Part shown: piece by piece, positions 26,243 through 34,497 of the stretch
How positions within the stretch are numbered: position 1 is the first letter of the stretch
Layout: each line of letters starts with the position of its first letter
NCBI RefSeq assembly: GCF_029892105.1
Contig: NZ_JARZAJ010000007.1
Span: 1 to 64,000 of the forward strand
Length of the DNA stretch: 64,000 nt
Direction: 5' to 3'
Source of the DNA: Kitasatospora sp. GP82
Lineage (GTDB): Bacteria; Actinomycetota; Actinomycetes; Streptomycetales; Streptomycetaceae
Notes under the pieces: model-generated
The model's database searches: none
The model's input: only the letters and a program-made list of their open reading frames with translations
What the model was told of the DNA's origin: nothing
Position numbers and translations under genes: made by a program

Positions 26243-26368
26243 GCCGTAATTTTCGCGGGGCGGCAGCACGTCCGCCGCGACCAGCGCAAGAGGGGAGAAG
26301 CGCGGCAGCGGGCGCGACGCCCAGCATGGAGAGTCCGCCACCCCTCACCGCAAGGGCAGGAGACGATC

Positions 26369-27340
26369 GTGCCGACACTGCTCGGATCATTCCGGCGACT
26401 GGTACTGGCCCCGCAGCTCGCGGAGGTGACGTTCGCCCGGCGCGGCTTCCCGGTCACCCCGACCGAGGCCACCCGGCGCCTGGAGGCCGTGCCGCAGGCG
26501 GTGGTCTGCGGCTTCGAGTGGGGCATGGACGTCCGCGACCAGTGGGAGATCGAGCGCCGGCTGAGCCTGGTCGAGCCGGAGCAGCGCGGCTTCGCGTACG
26601 AGGGTGCGGTGATGGCCTTCACCGTCCTGGACGCCACCGCGGGCGGCACCCGCACCCGGGACCTGTTGCTCGGTCCGGGCCAGCCGCACATCTTCCTGGC
26701 GTACATCGGCATCGGCTTCGCGATGGCCCGGCTGCCGCGGCCGCTGTGGAAGAAGGTGCTGCCGGACCTGTCCGGGACGCCGTACCACCCGGTCATGAGC
26801 TGGCTTGCGGTGGACGGCTACGCCTTCGACCGCGCCTACTTCGACACCGAGCGCTGGGTGGACCGGCAGTACGTGCCGGCGCCCTACCCGTGGGAGGGTG
26901 CCCGCGAGTACTTCCCGCGCGCGGTGGACCAGGGGATCGGGCGCGCCCTGTGGTTCATCCACGGCGCGCACCCGGACCAGGTGGCGGCGGCGGTCGGGAG
27001 GTTCGCCGGGCACCGGCGGCCCGACCTGTGGAGCGGCGTCGGGCTGGCCGCGACCTTCGCCGGCGGCTGCCCGAACGAGGGGCTGGCCGTGCTGCGCGCG
27101 GCGGCCGGCGAGCACCGGGCCGAGCTGGCCCAGGGAGCGGTCTTCGCGATCCGGGCCAGGGAGTACTCCGGGCATGTGCCGCCGCACTCGGCGGCCGCCA
27201 TCGAGGTGCTGACCGGCCGCTCGGTCGAGCAGGCCGTGAAGATCGCGGACGACGGCGCCACGTATTCCGGCGACGGTTCGCGGCCCGCCTACGAGCTGTG
27301 GCGGAGCCGGGTCCATCGCGAGTTCTCCGATCTCGACTGA
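26369..27340 (+). CDS. unbL: DUF1702 family enediyne protein (UnbL-type), first copy
   Basis: A 323-residue DUF1702 protein. This family is confined largely to enediyne and related polyene clusters and is one of the conserved warhead-cassette products of unknown chemistry. Landmarks are QRGFAYEGAVMAF, FLAYIGIGFAMARLPRPLW, WLAVDGYAFDRAYFDTERWV, DQGIGRALWFIHGA and RRPDLWSGVGLAATFAGG. No membrane segment or signal is seen. The GTG at 26369 is chosen because GGCAGGAG stands seven bases before it. It shares its divergent promoter with the synthase, and a paralogue follows after 43 bp. Confidence 0.9.
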   Translation: MPTLLGSFRRLVLAPQLAEVTFARRGFPVTPTEATRRLEAVPQAVVCGFEWGMDVRDQWEIERRLSLVEPEQRGFAYEGAVMAFTVLDATAGGTRTRDLLLGPGQPHIFLAYIGIGFAMARLPRPLWKKVLPDLSGTPYHPVMSWLAVDGYAFDRAYFDTERWVDRQYVPAPYPWEGAREYFPRAVDQGIGRALWFIHGAHPDQVAAAVGRFAGHRRPDLWSGVGLAATFAGGCPNEGLAVLRAAAGEHRAELAQGAVFAIRAREYSGHVPPHSAAAIEVLTGRSVEQAVKIADDGATYSGDGSRPAYELWRSRVHREFSDLD

Positions 27341-27383
27341 CGGATTTCCGGAACCCGTCGGCAAACCCTGGAAGGAGCGAGCT

Positions 27384-28367
27384 GTGCCGAACTCCTGGCG
27401 TACGCTAAGGCGCCGGATGCTGACCCCGCACACCCGGGAAACCCTGCTTGACACCCGCGGTTTCCACAAGAAAGGCCGAGCTTCACAGGAACTCCTGGAA
27501 ACCGTCGGCCGGACGTTCCTGGAGGGCTTCGGCCACGCGATGGAGGCCCGCACCCCGGCCGAGGCCGAGGAGCAGCTGGAATGCATCCCGACCCAGTTCC
27601 GCGGTTTCGCCTACGAGGGCGCCGGCATGGGCTTCGCGATGCTCGACGGCCTGCCGTTCGGCGGCCGGGGTTCGGTCGACCGGTTCCTGGCCGGACGCGG
27701 CGACCGGCACGTCTACATGGTGTACGTCGGGATCGGCTGGGCGATGGCCCGGCTGCCCAGGTTCCGCTGGCCCGACATCGACCGGCTCGACCCGCTGCTG
27801 CGCTGGCTGGTCCTGGACGGCTACGGATTCCACCAGGCGTACTTCCACACCGACCGCTACGTCCACGGCCAGCACCAGGACACCGGACTGCCCTGGCCGG
27901 CGCACGACCACCCCGGTTACGTCGGCAACGCGATCGACCAGGGCATCGGCCGGGCCCTGTGGTTCATCGGTGGCACCGAGGCCGACCTGGTCGCCACCAT
28001 GATCGAGAAGTTCCCGGAGCACCGCCGCGGCGATCTCTACAGCGGCGCCGGACTGGCGGCCGGCTACGCGGGCGGCGCGGAGGAGGACGAACTGCTGGTG
28101 CTCCGGGAACGTGCCGGGGTGCACCGGCCGATGGTCGCCCAGGGCAGCGCCTTCGCCGCCGAGGCGCGGATCCGGGCCGGGCTGCTGGTGCCGCACACCT
28201 CGCTCGCCACCGGGATCCTCTGCGGCATGACGCCGGCCGAGGCGGCCCAGGTCACCCATGACGCCCGTCCCGTCGGCTCCGCACCCGCCGGGCTGCCGGC
28301 CTACGAGGTCTGGCGGCGGCTGATCGCCGAACAGTTCGCCGCGCTGGGAGGTGCCGGCCGGCCATGA
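27384..28367 (+). CDS. DUF1702 family enediyne protein (UnbL-type), second copy
   Basis: A 327-residue paralogue of the upstream gene, matching it block by block: FRGFAYEGAGMGFAMLDGLPFGG, YMVYVGIGWAMARLPRFRW, WLVLDGYGFHQAYFHTDRYV, DQGIGRALWFIGG and RRGDLYSGAGLAAGYAGG. The two copies are clearly diverged, so the duplication is old and they may form a heterodimer or act on successive intermediates. The GTG has GGAAGGAG upstream. Its stop overlaps the P450 start (ATGA, 28364-28367). The chemistry of the family is unknown, although its members are tied to warhead formation. Confidence 0.9.
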   Translation: MPNSWRTLRRRMLTPHTRETLLDTRGFHKKGRASQELLETVGRTFLEGFGHAMEARTPAEAEEQLECIPTQFRGFAYEGAGMGFAMLDGLPFGGRGSVDRFLAGRGDRHVYMVYVGIGWAMARLPRFRWPDIDRLDPLLRWLVLDGYGFHQAYFHTDRYVHGQHQDTGLPWPAHDHPGYVGNAIDQGIGRALWFIGGTEADLVATMIEKFPEHRRGDLYSGAGLAAGYAGGAEEDELLVLRERAGVHRPMVAQGSAFAAEARIRAGLLVPHTSLATGILCGMTPAEAAQVTHDARPVGSAPAGLPAYEVWRRLIAEQFAALGGAGRP

Positions 28368-29728
28368 CGACGCACGATACCGTCCGGCCGATGCCCGGCC
28401 CCGCCCGCCGGGAGATGCCCGGCCTGCTGCGGCAGCTGGTCGGCGACCGGCTCGCCCTGATGACCTCGGCTGCGCGCCAGTACGGTGACGCCGTCCGGAT
28501 CCGGATCGGCCCGAAGACCCTGTACTTCTTCAACCACCCGGAGCACGCCAAGCGGGTGCTCGCCGACCACGCGGCCAACTACCACAAGGGCATCGGCCTT
28601 CAGCAGGCCAAGCGCGCCCTCGGCGACGGTCTGCTGACCAGCGAGGGCGCGCTCTGGCAGAAGCAGCGCAAGGTGATCCAGCCCGCCTTCCAGGCCAGGC
28701 GGATCGCCAAGCAGGCCGGGATCGTGGCCGAGGAGGCGGGCAAGCTGGTCGCCCGGCTGCGGACGTTCGAGGGCGGCGGGCCGGTCGACGTGGTCAAGGA
28801 GATGACCGGTCTCACCCTCGGCGTGCTCGGGCGCACCCTGCTCGACGCCGACCTCGGAGCCCTGACCGGGCTCGGCGAGGCGTTCGAGGCCGTGCAGGAC
28901 CAGGCGATGTTCGAGATGGTCACCATGGGCACGGTGCCGATGTGGGTGCCACTGCCGCACCAGCTGCGCTTCCGCCGGGCCCGGCAGACCCTGCAGCAAG
29001 CGGTCGACCAGCTGGTGGCGGACCGCGTGGCACGGGGCGGTGACCTGGCCGAGGGGGAGGACGCACTCGCCCGGCTGGTGCTGTCCACCCGCGCGGAACC
29101 GGACCCGCGAGTCGGCGTCCAGCGGATGCGGGACGAGCTGACCACACTGTTGCTGGCCGGGCACGAGACCACGGCCTCGACGCTCGGCTGGACCCTCTAT
29201 CTGGTGGACCGGCACCCCGAGGTGCGCGAGCGGCTGCACGCCGAGGCGGTGGAGGTGCTCGGCGACCGGTTGCCGGAGTACCAGGACCTGCACAGGCTGA
29301 CCTACACCATGCGGGTGGTCGAGGAGGTCATGCGGCTGTACCCGCCGGTGTGGATCCTGCCGCGCCAGGCCCAGGCGGACGACGAGGTCGGCGGGTACCG
29401 GGTACCGGCCGGCGCGGACGTCCTGATCTGCCCGTACACCCTGCACCGGCATCCGGAGTTCTGGGACGCGCCGGAGCAGTTCCGGCCGGACCGCTTCGAC
29501 CCGGAGCACTCCGGCGGACGGCCGCGGTACGCGTACATCCCGTTCGGCGCCGGGCCCCGGTTCTGCGTCGGCAACAGCCTGGGGCTGATGGAGGCGGTGT
29601 TCACCATCGCGCTGCTCTCCCGTGAGCTGCGGCTGAGCCTGGTGCCGGGGTACCGCGTGGTGGCCGAGCCGATGCTCTCGCTCCGGGTGCGCGGCGGGCT
29701 GCCGATGACGGCACACCCGGTGAGCTGA
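28364..29728 (+). CDS. Cytochrome P450 (SgcE7-like position)
   Basis: A 454-residue soluble P450. The I-helix oxygen motif is LLAGHETTAS, the K-helix ExxR reads EEVMRLYPPVW, the PERF-like segment is FRPDRFDPEH, and the haem loop is FGAGPRFCVGN with Cys401 as thiolate ligand. There is no membrane anchor, and electrons must come from ferredoxin genes elsewhere. Wording such as NYHKGIGLQQAKRALGDGLLTSEGALWQKQRKVIQPAFQ resembles the CYP102/CYP197-like fatty-acid-hydroxylating group. An E7-type P450 is a regular part of enediyne clusters, so oxidation of the polyene-derived core is likely. Confidence 0.93.
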   Translation: MTTHDTVRPMPGPARREMPGLLRQLVGDRLALMTSAARQYGDAVRIRIGPKTLYFFNHPEHAKRVLADHAANYHKGIGLQQAKRALGDGLLTSEGALWQKQRKVIQPAFQARRIAKQAGIVAEEAGKLVARLRTFEGGGPVDVVKEMTGLTLGVLGRTLLDADLGALTGLGEAFEAVQDQAMFEMVTMGTVPMWVPLPHQLRFRRARQTLQQAVDQLVADRVARGGDLAEGEDALARLVLSTRAEPDPRVGVQRMRDELTTLLLAGHETTASTLGWTLYLVDRHPEVRERLHAEAVEVLGDRLPEYQDLHRLTYTMRVVEEVMRLYPPVWILPRQAQADDEVGGYRVPAGADVLICPYTLHRHPEFWDAPEQFRPDRFDPEHSGGRPRYAYIPFGAGPRFCVGNSLGLMEAVFTIALLSRELRLSLVPGYRVVAEPMLSLRVRGGLPMTAHPVS

Positions 29729-29742
29729 CGTCCCGACACGCC

Positions 29743-29784
29743 GAAACAGCGGTGCGGCCGGAGTTCCGGCCGCACCGCTGTTTC
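29743..29784. terminator. Perfect bidirectional hairpin between P450 and AraC genes
   Basis: A 20-bp perfect stem (29743-29762 with 29765-29784) with only a GT dinucleotide as nominal loop. Read from either side it ends in GTTTC, so it can stop transcription from both converging genes. Confidence 0.9.
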
Positions 29785-29803
29785 AGCGGTGCGAAGCCGG
29801 CGC

Positions 29804-30601
29804 TCAGACCGCCCAGGCGCTCACCTCACCGCGCCAGACCGCCTCCGACCGCACGTCGAGCAGGGCCAGCAGCACCGGCGGATCCAGGGTGCGCATGGCG
29901 CGGAAGCGGAAGTCGATCGGCAGCACCGGCACGTCCGGGCGCACCTCGATCGGGCCGACCGAGCCGACCGACACCTGCTGATCGGGCATCAACTGCTCGC
30001 CCAGCGCCTTCGGGACCGAATGGCCGAGCAGATGCCAGCTGCCGGGCGGCACGTCCTCGAGCACGAAGGGGCCCGGCCTGGTCAGTACCGTGCAGCGCAC
30101 CGGTCGGCCCTGCGGGATCCGGCCCGGGAACAGGCCCAGGAAGATGAGCCCGAGATCGCCCACCACCGGCGCCCGTACCTCGCCGCGCAGCGTCGTGCTC
30201 CGGCCCTCGCGCGCGGCCGGCTGACTCTGCGTCCTGATCTGGGTGGTGAACCCACCGAGTTGGCGGTAGGCGGTGGGCGAGACGCCCACACTGCTGGTGA
30301 AGCGGGAGCTGAAGGTGCCCACGCTGGTGTAGCCCACGCGGTGGCTGATTTCGGTCACGGTCATTCCCGTCGCGATTAATAATCGCTTCGCCTCCTGGAA
30401 TCGGAGAGCGGACAGGAAGCGGCGCGGGGAGACACCGGTGACCCGCTGGAACTCGCGCGAGAAATGGAACTTGCTGTACATCGCGGTGCGTGCCATGTCG
30501 TCTATCGTGAGCGGCTCACCGATATTCGCACTCATGGCCTCCACAGCGCGGACGACGGCCTGCTCGATCGCCGACTTCGTGGTGGTTCTGGGGTCGTCCA
30601 T
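29804..30601 (-). CDS. AraC family transcriptional regulator
   Basis: A 265-residue regulator with the DNA-binding domain at the N-terminus, which is the reverse of AraC itself. The two helix-turn-helix units occupy residues 15-115: GEPLTIDDMARTAMYSKFHFSREFQRVTGVSPRRFL and MTVTEISHRVGYTSVGTFSSRFTSSVGVSPTAYR. The C-terminal 140 residues form a sensor-like region with GDLGLIFLGLFPGRIPQG and PPGSWHLLGHSV. It is divergent from the GMC/UnbV operon across a 475-bp gap and is therefore a likely activator of that operon and perhaps of the operator array at 26211-26242. Confidence 0.9.
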   Translation of the reverse strand: MDDPRTTTKSAIEQAVVRAVEAMSANIGEPLTIDDMARTAMYSKFHFSREFQRVTGVSPRRFLSALRFQEAKRLLIATGMTVTEISHRVGYTSVGTFSSRFTSSVGVSPTAYRQLGGFTTQIRTQSQPAAREGRSTTLRGEVRAPVVGDLGLIFLGLFPGRIPQGRPVRCTVLTRPGPFVLEDVPPGSWHLLGHSVPKALGEQLMPDQQVSVGSVGPIEVRPDVPVLPIDFRFRAMRTLDPPVLLALLDVRSEAVWRGEVSAWAV

Positions 30602-31076
30602 CGAACCTCCAGTGCAGGGATGTCCGGAGAGGTGACGACTTCCCGCGAAACGCTCCAGACCGATGCCTCTCGGACATGGTGCGTCCGAGAACCGCTCATC
30701 GGCCCTCGACCCGAAACATCACAAGTCCCTCGCATGTGACCGGAGTTAAGCGCTTCGGGGTCGATCGTTGAGTCGAGACCGTATCAGTCCGGTTGTGATC
30801 GAGCAACCACCGATAGCGACCATACTTGTAAGTAACTTGATCGGACGGCCGCTGCCGCGAAGGCAGGCAGCAACACGGAAGATGCAGCCTGCGTGCCGCA
30901 TCCGGACGATGGAGGCTGCGAAGCCGTACCGGGCGGGAAACATCCGGCCAGGGCATCCGCCGCACGGGGCCGAAATCTTTTTCCGATTCCTGTCGGTTTC
31001 AAACTTCGGTCCGGCGAAAACCCGGCGCGCGCTCCCTTTGCCATTGCGGCATCGCCGATGTACAGGAGGAAAGCCG
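30602..31076. promoter_or_regulatory. Divergent control region between AraC and the GMC-UnbU operon
   Basis: A 475-bp gap with no convincing gene. It holds an inverted repeat GGTTG-8-CAACC at 30791-30808 and a nearby near-direct repeat (ACTTGTAAGTAACTTGAT, about 30823-30840). An A+T-rich run lies near 30970-31000. A strong site AGGAGG (about 31065-31070) precedes a TTG start. It should carry the promoter of the right-hand enediyne operon. Confidence 0.5.
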
Positions 31077-31646
31077 TTGTCATCCGGCACTTCAGAGGAA
31101 GAGCAGGCCAGGACGATCACTCTGGAAGCGTTCGCGGACACCATCGTCCCTGGCGAGAAACGCTCCCCCACCGACCGGGCCGTGGCCGGCGCGGCCGAGG
31201 GTGGTGGCGCGGTGGCCGCCGGTGCCATCGAACTGCTGGAACTGCCCGGGACGGGGCTGGCCCCCGATCTGCCCAACTTCGCCACCGCCCTGAACGCGCA
31301 CGCCGAGACGTACGCGGCCGAGCAGGACCTGGCCCTGGACGGTTCCGTGCCCCCCTTCGTCTCGCTGTCCTTCGCCCACCGCACCGAGCTGGTACGGCGG
31401 TTGACCGCGATCGCGCACCCCGAGCGGCCGCTGTGGGTGCTGCTGGCGCTGTTCTGCAACATGGCCTACGACACCGGCGCCCACCGGCACACCGCCGAGG
31501 CCATGGCGGACGGCCACCCGGGGCTCACCGCCATGGGCTTCGGCAAGCCGGACACCGACGGCCTGTGGCGGTTCTCGGACTTCACCTACGGCCGCCGGCT
31601 GGCCAACTCGCACCCGCACACTACGGCTTCAGGGAGCCCGGCATGA
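31077..31646 (+). CDS. DUF5987 / gluconate 2-dehydrogenase subunit 3-like small subunit
   Basis: A 189-residue protein resembling the small subunit that accompanies GMC-type membrane dehydrogenases. It opens EEEQARTITLEAFADTIVPGEKRSPTDRAVAGAAEGGG, the family's typical 'tlaal.dtivPg' start, and has LVRRLTAIAHPERPLWVLLALFCNMAYDTGAH later. Unlike the classical subunit it has no twin-arginine signal. The start is TTG at 31077, behind a full AGGAGG; no ATG or GTG is better placed. Its stop overlaps the GMC start (ATGA, 31643-31646), so the two are partners, perhaps matching the E8/E9 pair of known enediyne clusters. Confidence 0.78.
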   Translation: MSSGTSEEEQARTITLEAFADTIVPGEKRSPTDRAVAGAAEGGGAVAAGAIELLELPGTGLAPDLPNFATALNAHAETYAAEQDLALDGSVPPFVSLSFAHRTELVRRLTAIAHPERPLWVLLALFCNMAYDTGAHRHTAEAMADGHPGLTAMGFGKPDTDGLWRFSDFTYGRRLANSHPHTTASGSPA

Positions 31647-33298
31647 GCAGCAGCGAGCGCACCGACGTCCTGGTGGTCGGCAGCGGATTCGGCGGCGCCA
31701 TCGCGGCCTACCATCTCGCCGCGGGCGGCGCCAAGGTCGTCGTGCTGGAGCGCGGGCCCTGGCTGAAAGCCGACGAGTTCGAGCACGACTTCCTGCTCGG
31801 CTCGTCCTACACCCGGATCTTCGACTTCGTGGTCGGTGACGGCATGAGCCTGCTCGGCGGCAACTGCGTCGGCGGCGGCAGCGTCGTCTACTTCGCCGCC
31901 ATGCCCCGCGCGCCGCGGTTCGTCTTCGAGCGCCGGGGCAGCATCGGCCGGCGGATGTGGCCCGCCGCGATCAGCCGCGACACCCTGGACCCCTGGTACG
32001 ACCTGGTGACCGACGCCCTGCCGATCACCAAGCAGGACTGGAAGGACGTCAGCTTCGCCGGCGGCCTGTTCGCGGCGGCCTGCGACCACGCCGGCCGCAC
32101 GGCCAACCCCGTCCCGGTCGCGGTCGACAACACCAGGTGCACCAACTGCAACTGGATGATGGCGGGCTGCCGCTTCGACGCCAAGCGCTCCCTGCTGCTC
32201 AACTACCTGCCCGGCGCGCTCGCGCACGGCGCCGAGATCCGGCCGCTGCACGAGGTCCAGCGCCTCGAACGGACCGACGACGGCGGCTACCGGGTGCACT
32301 ACAACGTGGTGCACGACGTCGACTACCGGGAGCAGGTCGGCAACGGCGTCATCGAGGCCGAAGTCGTGGTGCTGGCCGCCGGCGCGGGCGCCACGCCGGT
32401 CATCCTCAAGCGCTCGGAGGCCGATCTCGGCCCGATGCCGTACGCGGTGGGCCGGTACTTCTCCGGCAACGGGGAGCGGCTCAACACCGCCGTCATCAAC
32501 GAGGAGAAGGCCGCCGAACTGCTCGGCCTGGACCGCGGCGACGGCCGGGCGTACGCGGCGAACCAGATCGGCAAGGGCCCGGTGGTCGCCAGCTGGGACA
32601 ACCTGGACGGCGACCTGCCCGAGTACCACCGGTACTCGCTGGAGCAGCTGTACTTCCCGCCCGGCTTCGGCACCATCCTGGCCCAGGTGCCCGATGCCGC
32701 CGGCCCGTCCTGGTTCGGCGTGGAGAAGAAGGACCTGGTCCGGCAGTGGCAGTCCTGGCTGACCGTCTTCACCATGATCGAGGACGACAACGAAGGGGTC
32801 TTCGGCCCGCCGCCGCCCACCGGCAACGCCACCCGGATCTCCCAGCAGATGCTCGGCCACGGCCCGCTCAGCTACCACCCGACGCCCAACACGCTGCGCG
32901 CCTGGGACGAGACCGACGCCGCGGTCAAGTCGATCCTGGAGCGGGACGGCCTCGCCAGGGTGACGCCGTGGACCAACGATCTGGTCGGCGCGTACACCGT
33001 CCACCCGCTTGCCTCCTGCCGGATCGGCGACGACCCGGCCACCTCGGCGCTGGACGACCGCCATGAACTGCGGGGCCACCCGGGCATCTTCGTCACGGAC
33101 GGTTCCGCCGTGCCCGGCGCGCTGACCGTCAACCCGGCGCTCACCATCTCCGCGCTCGCCGAACGCGCGATCCCCGGCATCGTCCGGGCCGCGCAGCAGC
33201 GCGGCGTCAAGGTCAGCTACGGAGCGCCCGGCCCGGGCGGGGACACCGGCGCGCGGCGCACCGTACTCCCGCTGGCCGCGAAGCAGCTGCGCGGCTGA
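31643..33298 (+). CDS. GMC family FAD oxidoreductase (E9-like)
   Basis: A 551-residue flavoenzyme of the glucose-methanol-choline/cholesterol oxidase group. The FAD Rossmann motif DVLVVGSGFGGAIAAYHLAAGG is at residues 8-29, with VGGGSVVYFA near 75-84. The C-terminal signature reads HPLASCRIGDDP and then GIFVTDGSAVPGALTVNPALTISALAERA. A three-Cys cluster, CTNCNWMMAGC near residue 170, resembles the CxxC...C loop seen in many GMC members. It should oxidise an alcohol of the enediyne intermediate with its small subunit. It is the second gene of an operon running to unbU. Confidence 0.88.
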   Translation: MSSSERTDVLVVGSGFGGAIAAYHLAAGGAKVVVLERGPWLKADEFEHDFLLGSSYTRIFDFVVGDGMSLLGGNCVGGGSVVYFAAMPRAPRFVFERRGSIGRRMWPAAISRDTLDPWYDLVTDALPITKQDWKDVSFAGGLFAAACDHAGRTANPVPVAVDNTRCTNCNWMMAGCRFDAKRSLLLNYLPGALAHGAEIRPLHEVQRLERTDDGGYRVHYNVVHDVDYREQVGNGVIEAEVVVLAAGAGATPVILKRSEADLGPMPYAVGRYFSGNGERLNTAVINEEKAAELLGLDRGDGRAYAANQIGKGPVVASWDNLDGDLPEYHRYSLEQLYFPPGFGTILAQVPDAAGPSWFGVEKKDLVRQWQSWLTVFTMIEDDNEGVFGPPPPTGNATRISQQMLGHGPLSYHPTPNTLRAWDETDAAVKSILERDGLARVTPWTNDLVGAYTVHPLASCRIGDDPATSALDDRHELRGHPGIFVTDGSAVPGALTVNPALTISALAERAIPGIVRAAQQRGVKVSYGAPGPGGDTGARRTVLPLAAKQLRG

Positions 33299-33347
33299 CC
33301 AGGCGCAGCGGATGCACCCGGACATCGGTCAACCGAAGGAGACGACG

Positions 33348-34361
33348 ATGGCTGGAGCAGTCCTCCGGTCGGCACTGCGGCGGTCGCTCGGCCAGGTCCG
33401 CCACGTGTCCCCCGTCCGGGTGCCCCGCGCCGGGGAGCGCGTCGGCCGGATCTACGCCGAGCTGGAGCGGGAGTTCGGCATGCTGGCGCCTCCGGTGGCC
33501 CTGCACTCCCCTGCACCGGAGGTGCTCGCGGCCTGCTGGATGCTGCTGCGGGAGACCCTGGTCGCCACCGGCTCGGTCGACCGGGCCGTCAAGGAAGCGG
33601 TAGCGACGGCGGTCTCCGGCGCCAACTCCTGTCCGTACTGCGTCGAGGTACACGGCATGACGCTCCGTCAGCTTCTGGACCCGGCCGGTCCGGAGCTGGG
33701 GGCGGTCGCCGAGTGGGCCCGCTCGGGCGGCGCCCGGCCGGCGCCGTTCCCCGCCGCGCACGCCCCCGAGCTGGTCGGGGTCGCGGTGACGTTCCACTAC
33801 CTCAACCGCATGGTCAACATCTTCCTGCCGGAGAGCCCGCTCCCCACCGGTGCGCCGCCCGCGCTCCGGACCCGGGCCACCGGCCTGCTCGGGCGCTTCC
33901 TCGGGCCCGCCGCCCGCCGGCACTGGGCGCCCGGCGGATCGCTCGACCTGCTGCCGTCCGCCGCCCTGCCCGCGGACCTCGCCTGGGCCGCCGCCACGCC
34001 GAGCGTCGCCGGCGCCTTCGCCCGCGCGGCCGCCGCCGCCGAGTCGGCGGGCGCGCGAACGGTCCCGGAGCCCGTCCGCGGACTGGTCCGCGCCGAACTG
34101 GCCGGCTGGGACGGCCGGCCGAAAGGCCCGAGCCGTGCCTGGGTCAACGACGCCGTGGCCGGCCTGCCGCCCGCCCAGCGCGCGGTGGGACGGCTGGCGC
34201 TGCTCACCGCCCTCGCCTCCTACCAGGTCGACCAGTCGATCGTCGCGGACTTCCGGCAGGAACGGCCCGGCGACACCGCGCTGATCGAGCTGACATTCTG
34301 GGCGGCCTTCGCGGCGGCCCGCGAAATGGGTACCCGGCTCACCGCACCCGCGAATTCCTGA
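33348..34361 (+). CDS. AhpD-like / carboxymuconolactone decarboxylase-fold protein
   Basis: A 337-residue protein whose first half has the AhpD-like core. SGANSCPYCVEVHGMTLRQLL near residues 90-110 contains the CxxC...H triad (CPYCVEVH) that in AhpD forms a redox dithiol. The second half repeats the all-helical design (AVGRLALLTALASYQVDQSIVADFRQ) without cysteines, so it looks like a duplicated fold with one active unit. GAAGGAG precedes the ATG. It could protect against peroxide, or act as a dithiol redox partner in warhead formation. It sits between the GMC gene and unbV. Confidence 0.78.
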   Translation: MAGAVLRSALRRSLGQVRHVSPVRVPRAGERVGRIYAELEREFGMLAPPVALHSPAPEVLAACWMLLRETLVATGSVDRAVKEAVATAVSGANSCPYCVEVHGMTLRQLLDPAGPELGAVAEWARSGGARPAPFPAAHAPELVGVAVTFHYLNRMVNIFLPESPLPTGAPPALRTRATGLLGRFLGPAARRHWAPGGSLDLLPSAALPADLAWAAATPSVAGAFARAAAAAESAGARTVPEPVRGLVRAELAGWDGRPKGPSRAWVNDAVAGLPPAQRAVGRLALLTALASYQVDQSIVADFRQERPGDTALIELTFWAAFAAAREMGTRLTAPANS

Positions 34362-34497
34362 CGCGGTCAGCACAACGGGAGAAGCATTCGCCCGGCCGCC
34401 GAGACATTCTTGAATCGGCTATTTCTGAGCCAAGTTCGTGGGGGCACGTTCCAGCAACGATCCATCACATTGTCAATTTCCGCACGGAGAGGTGGCT

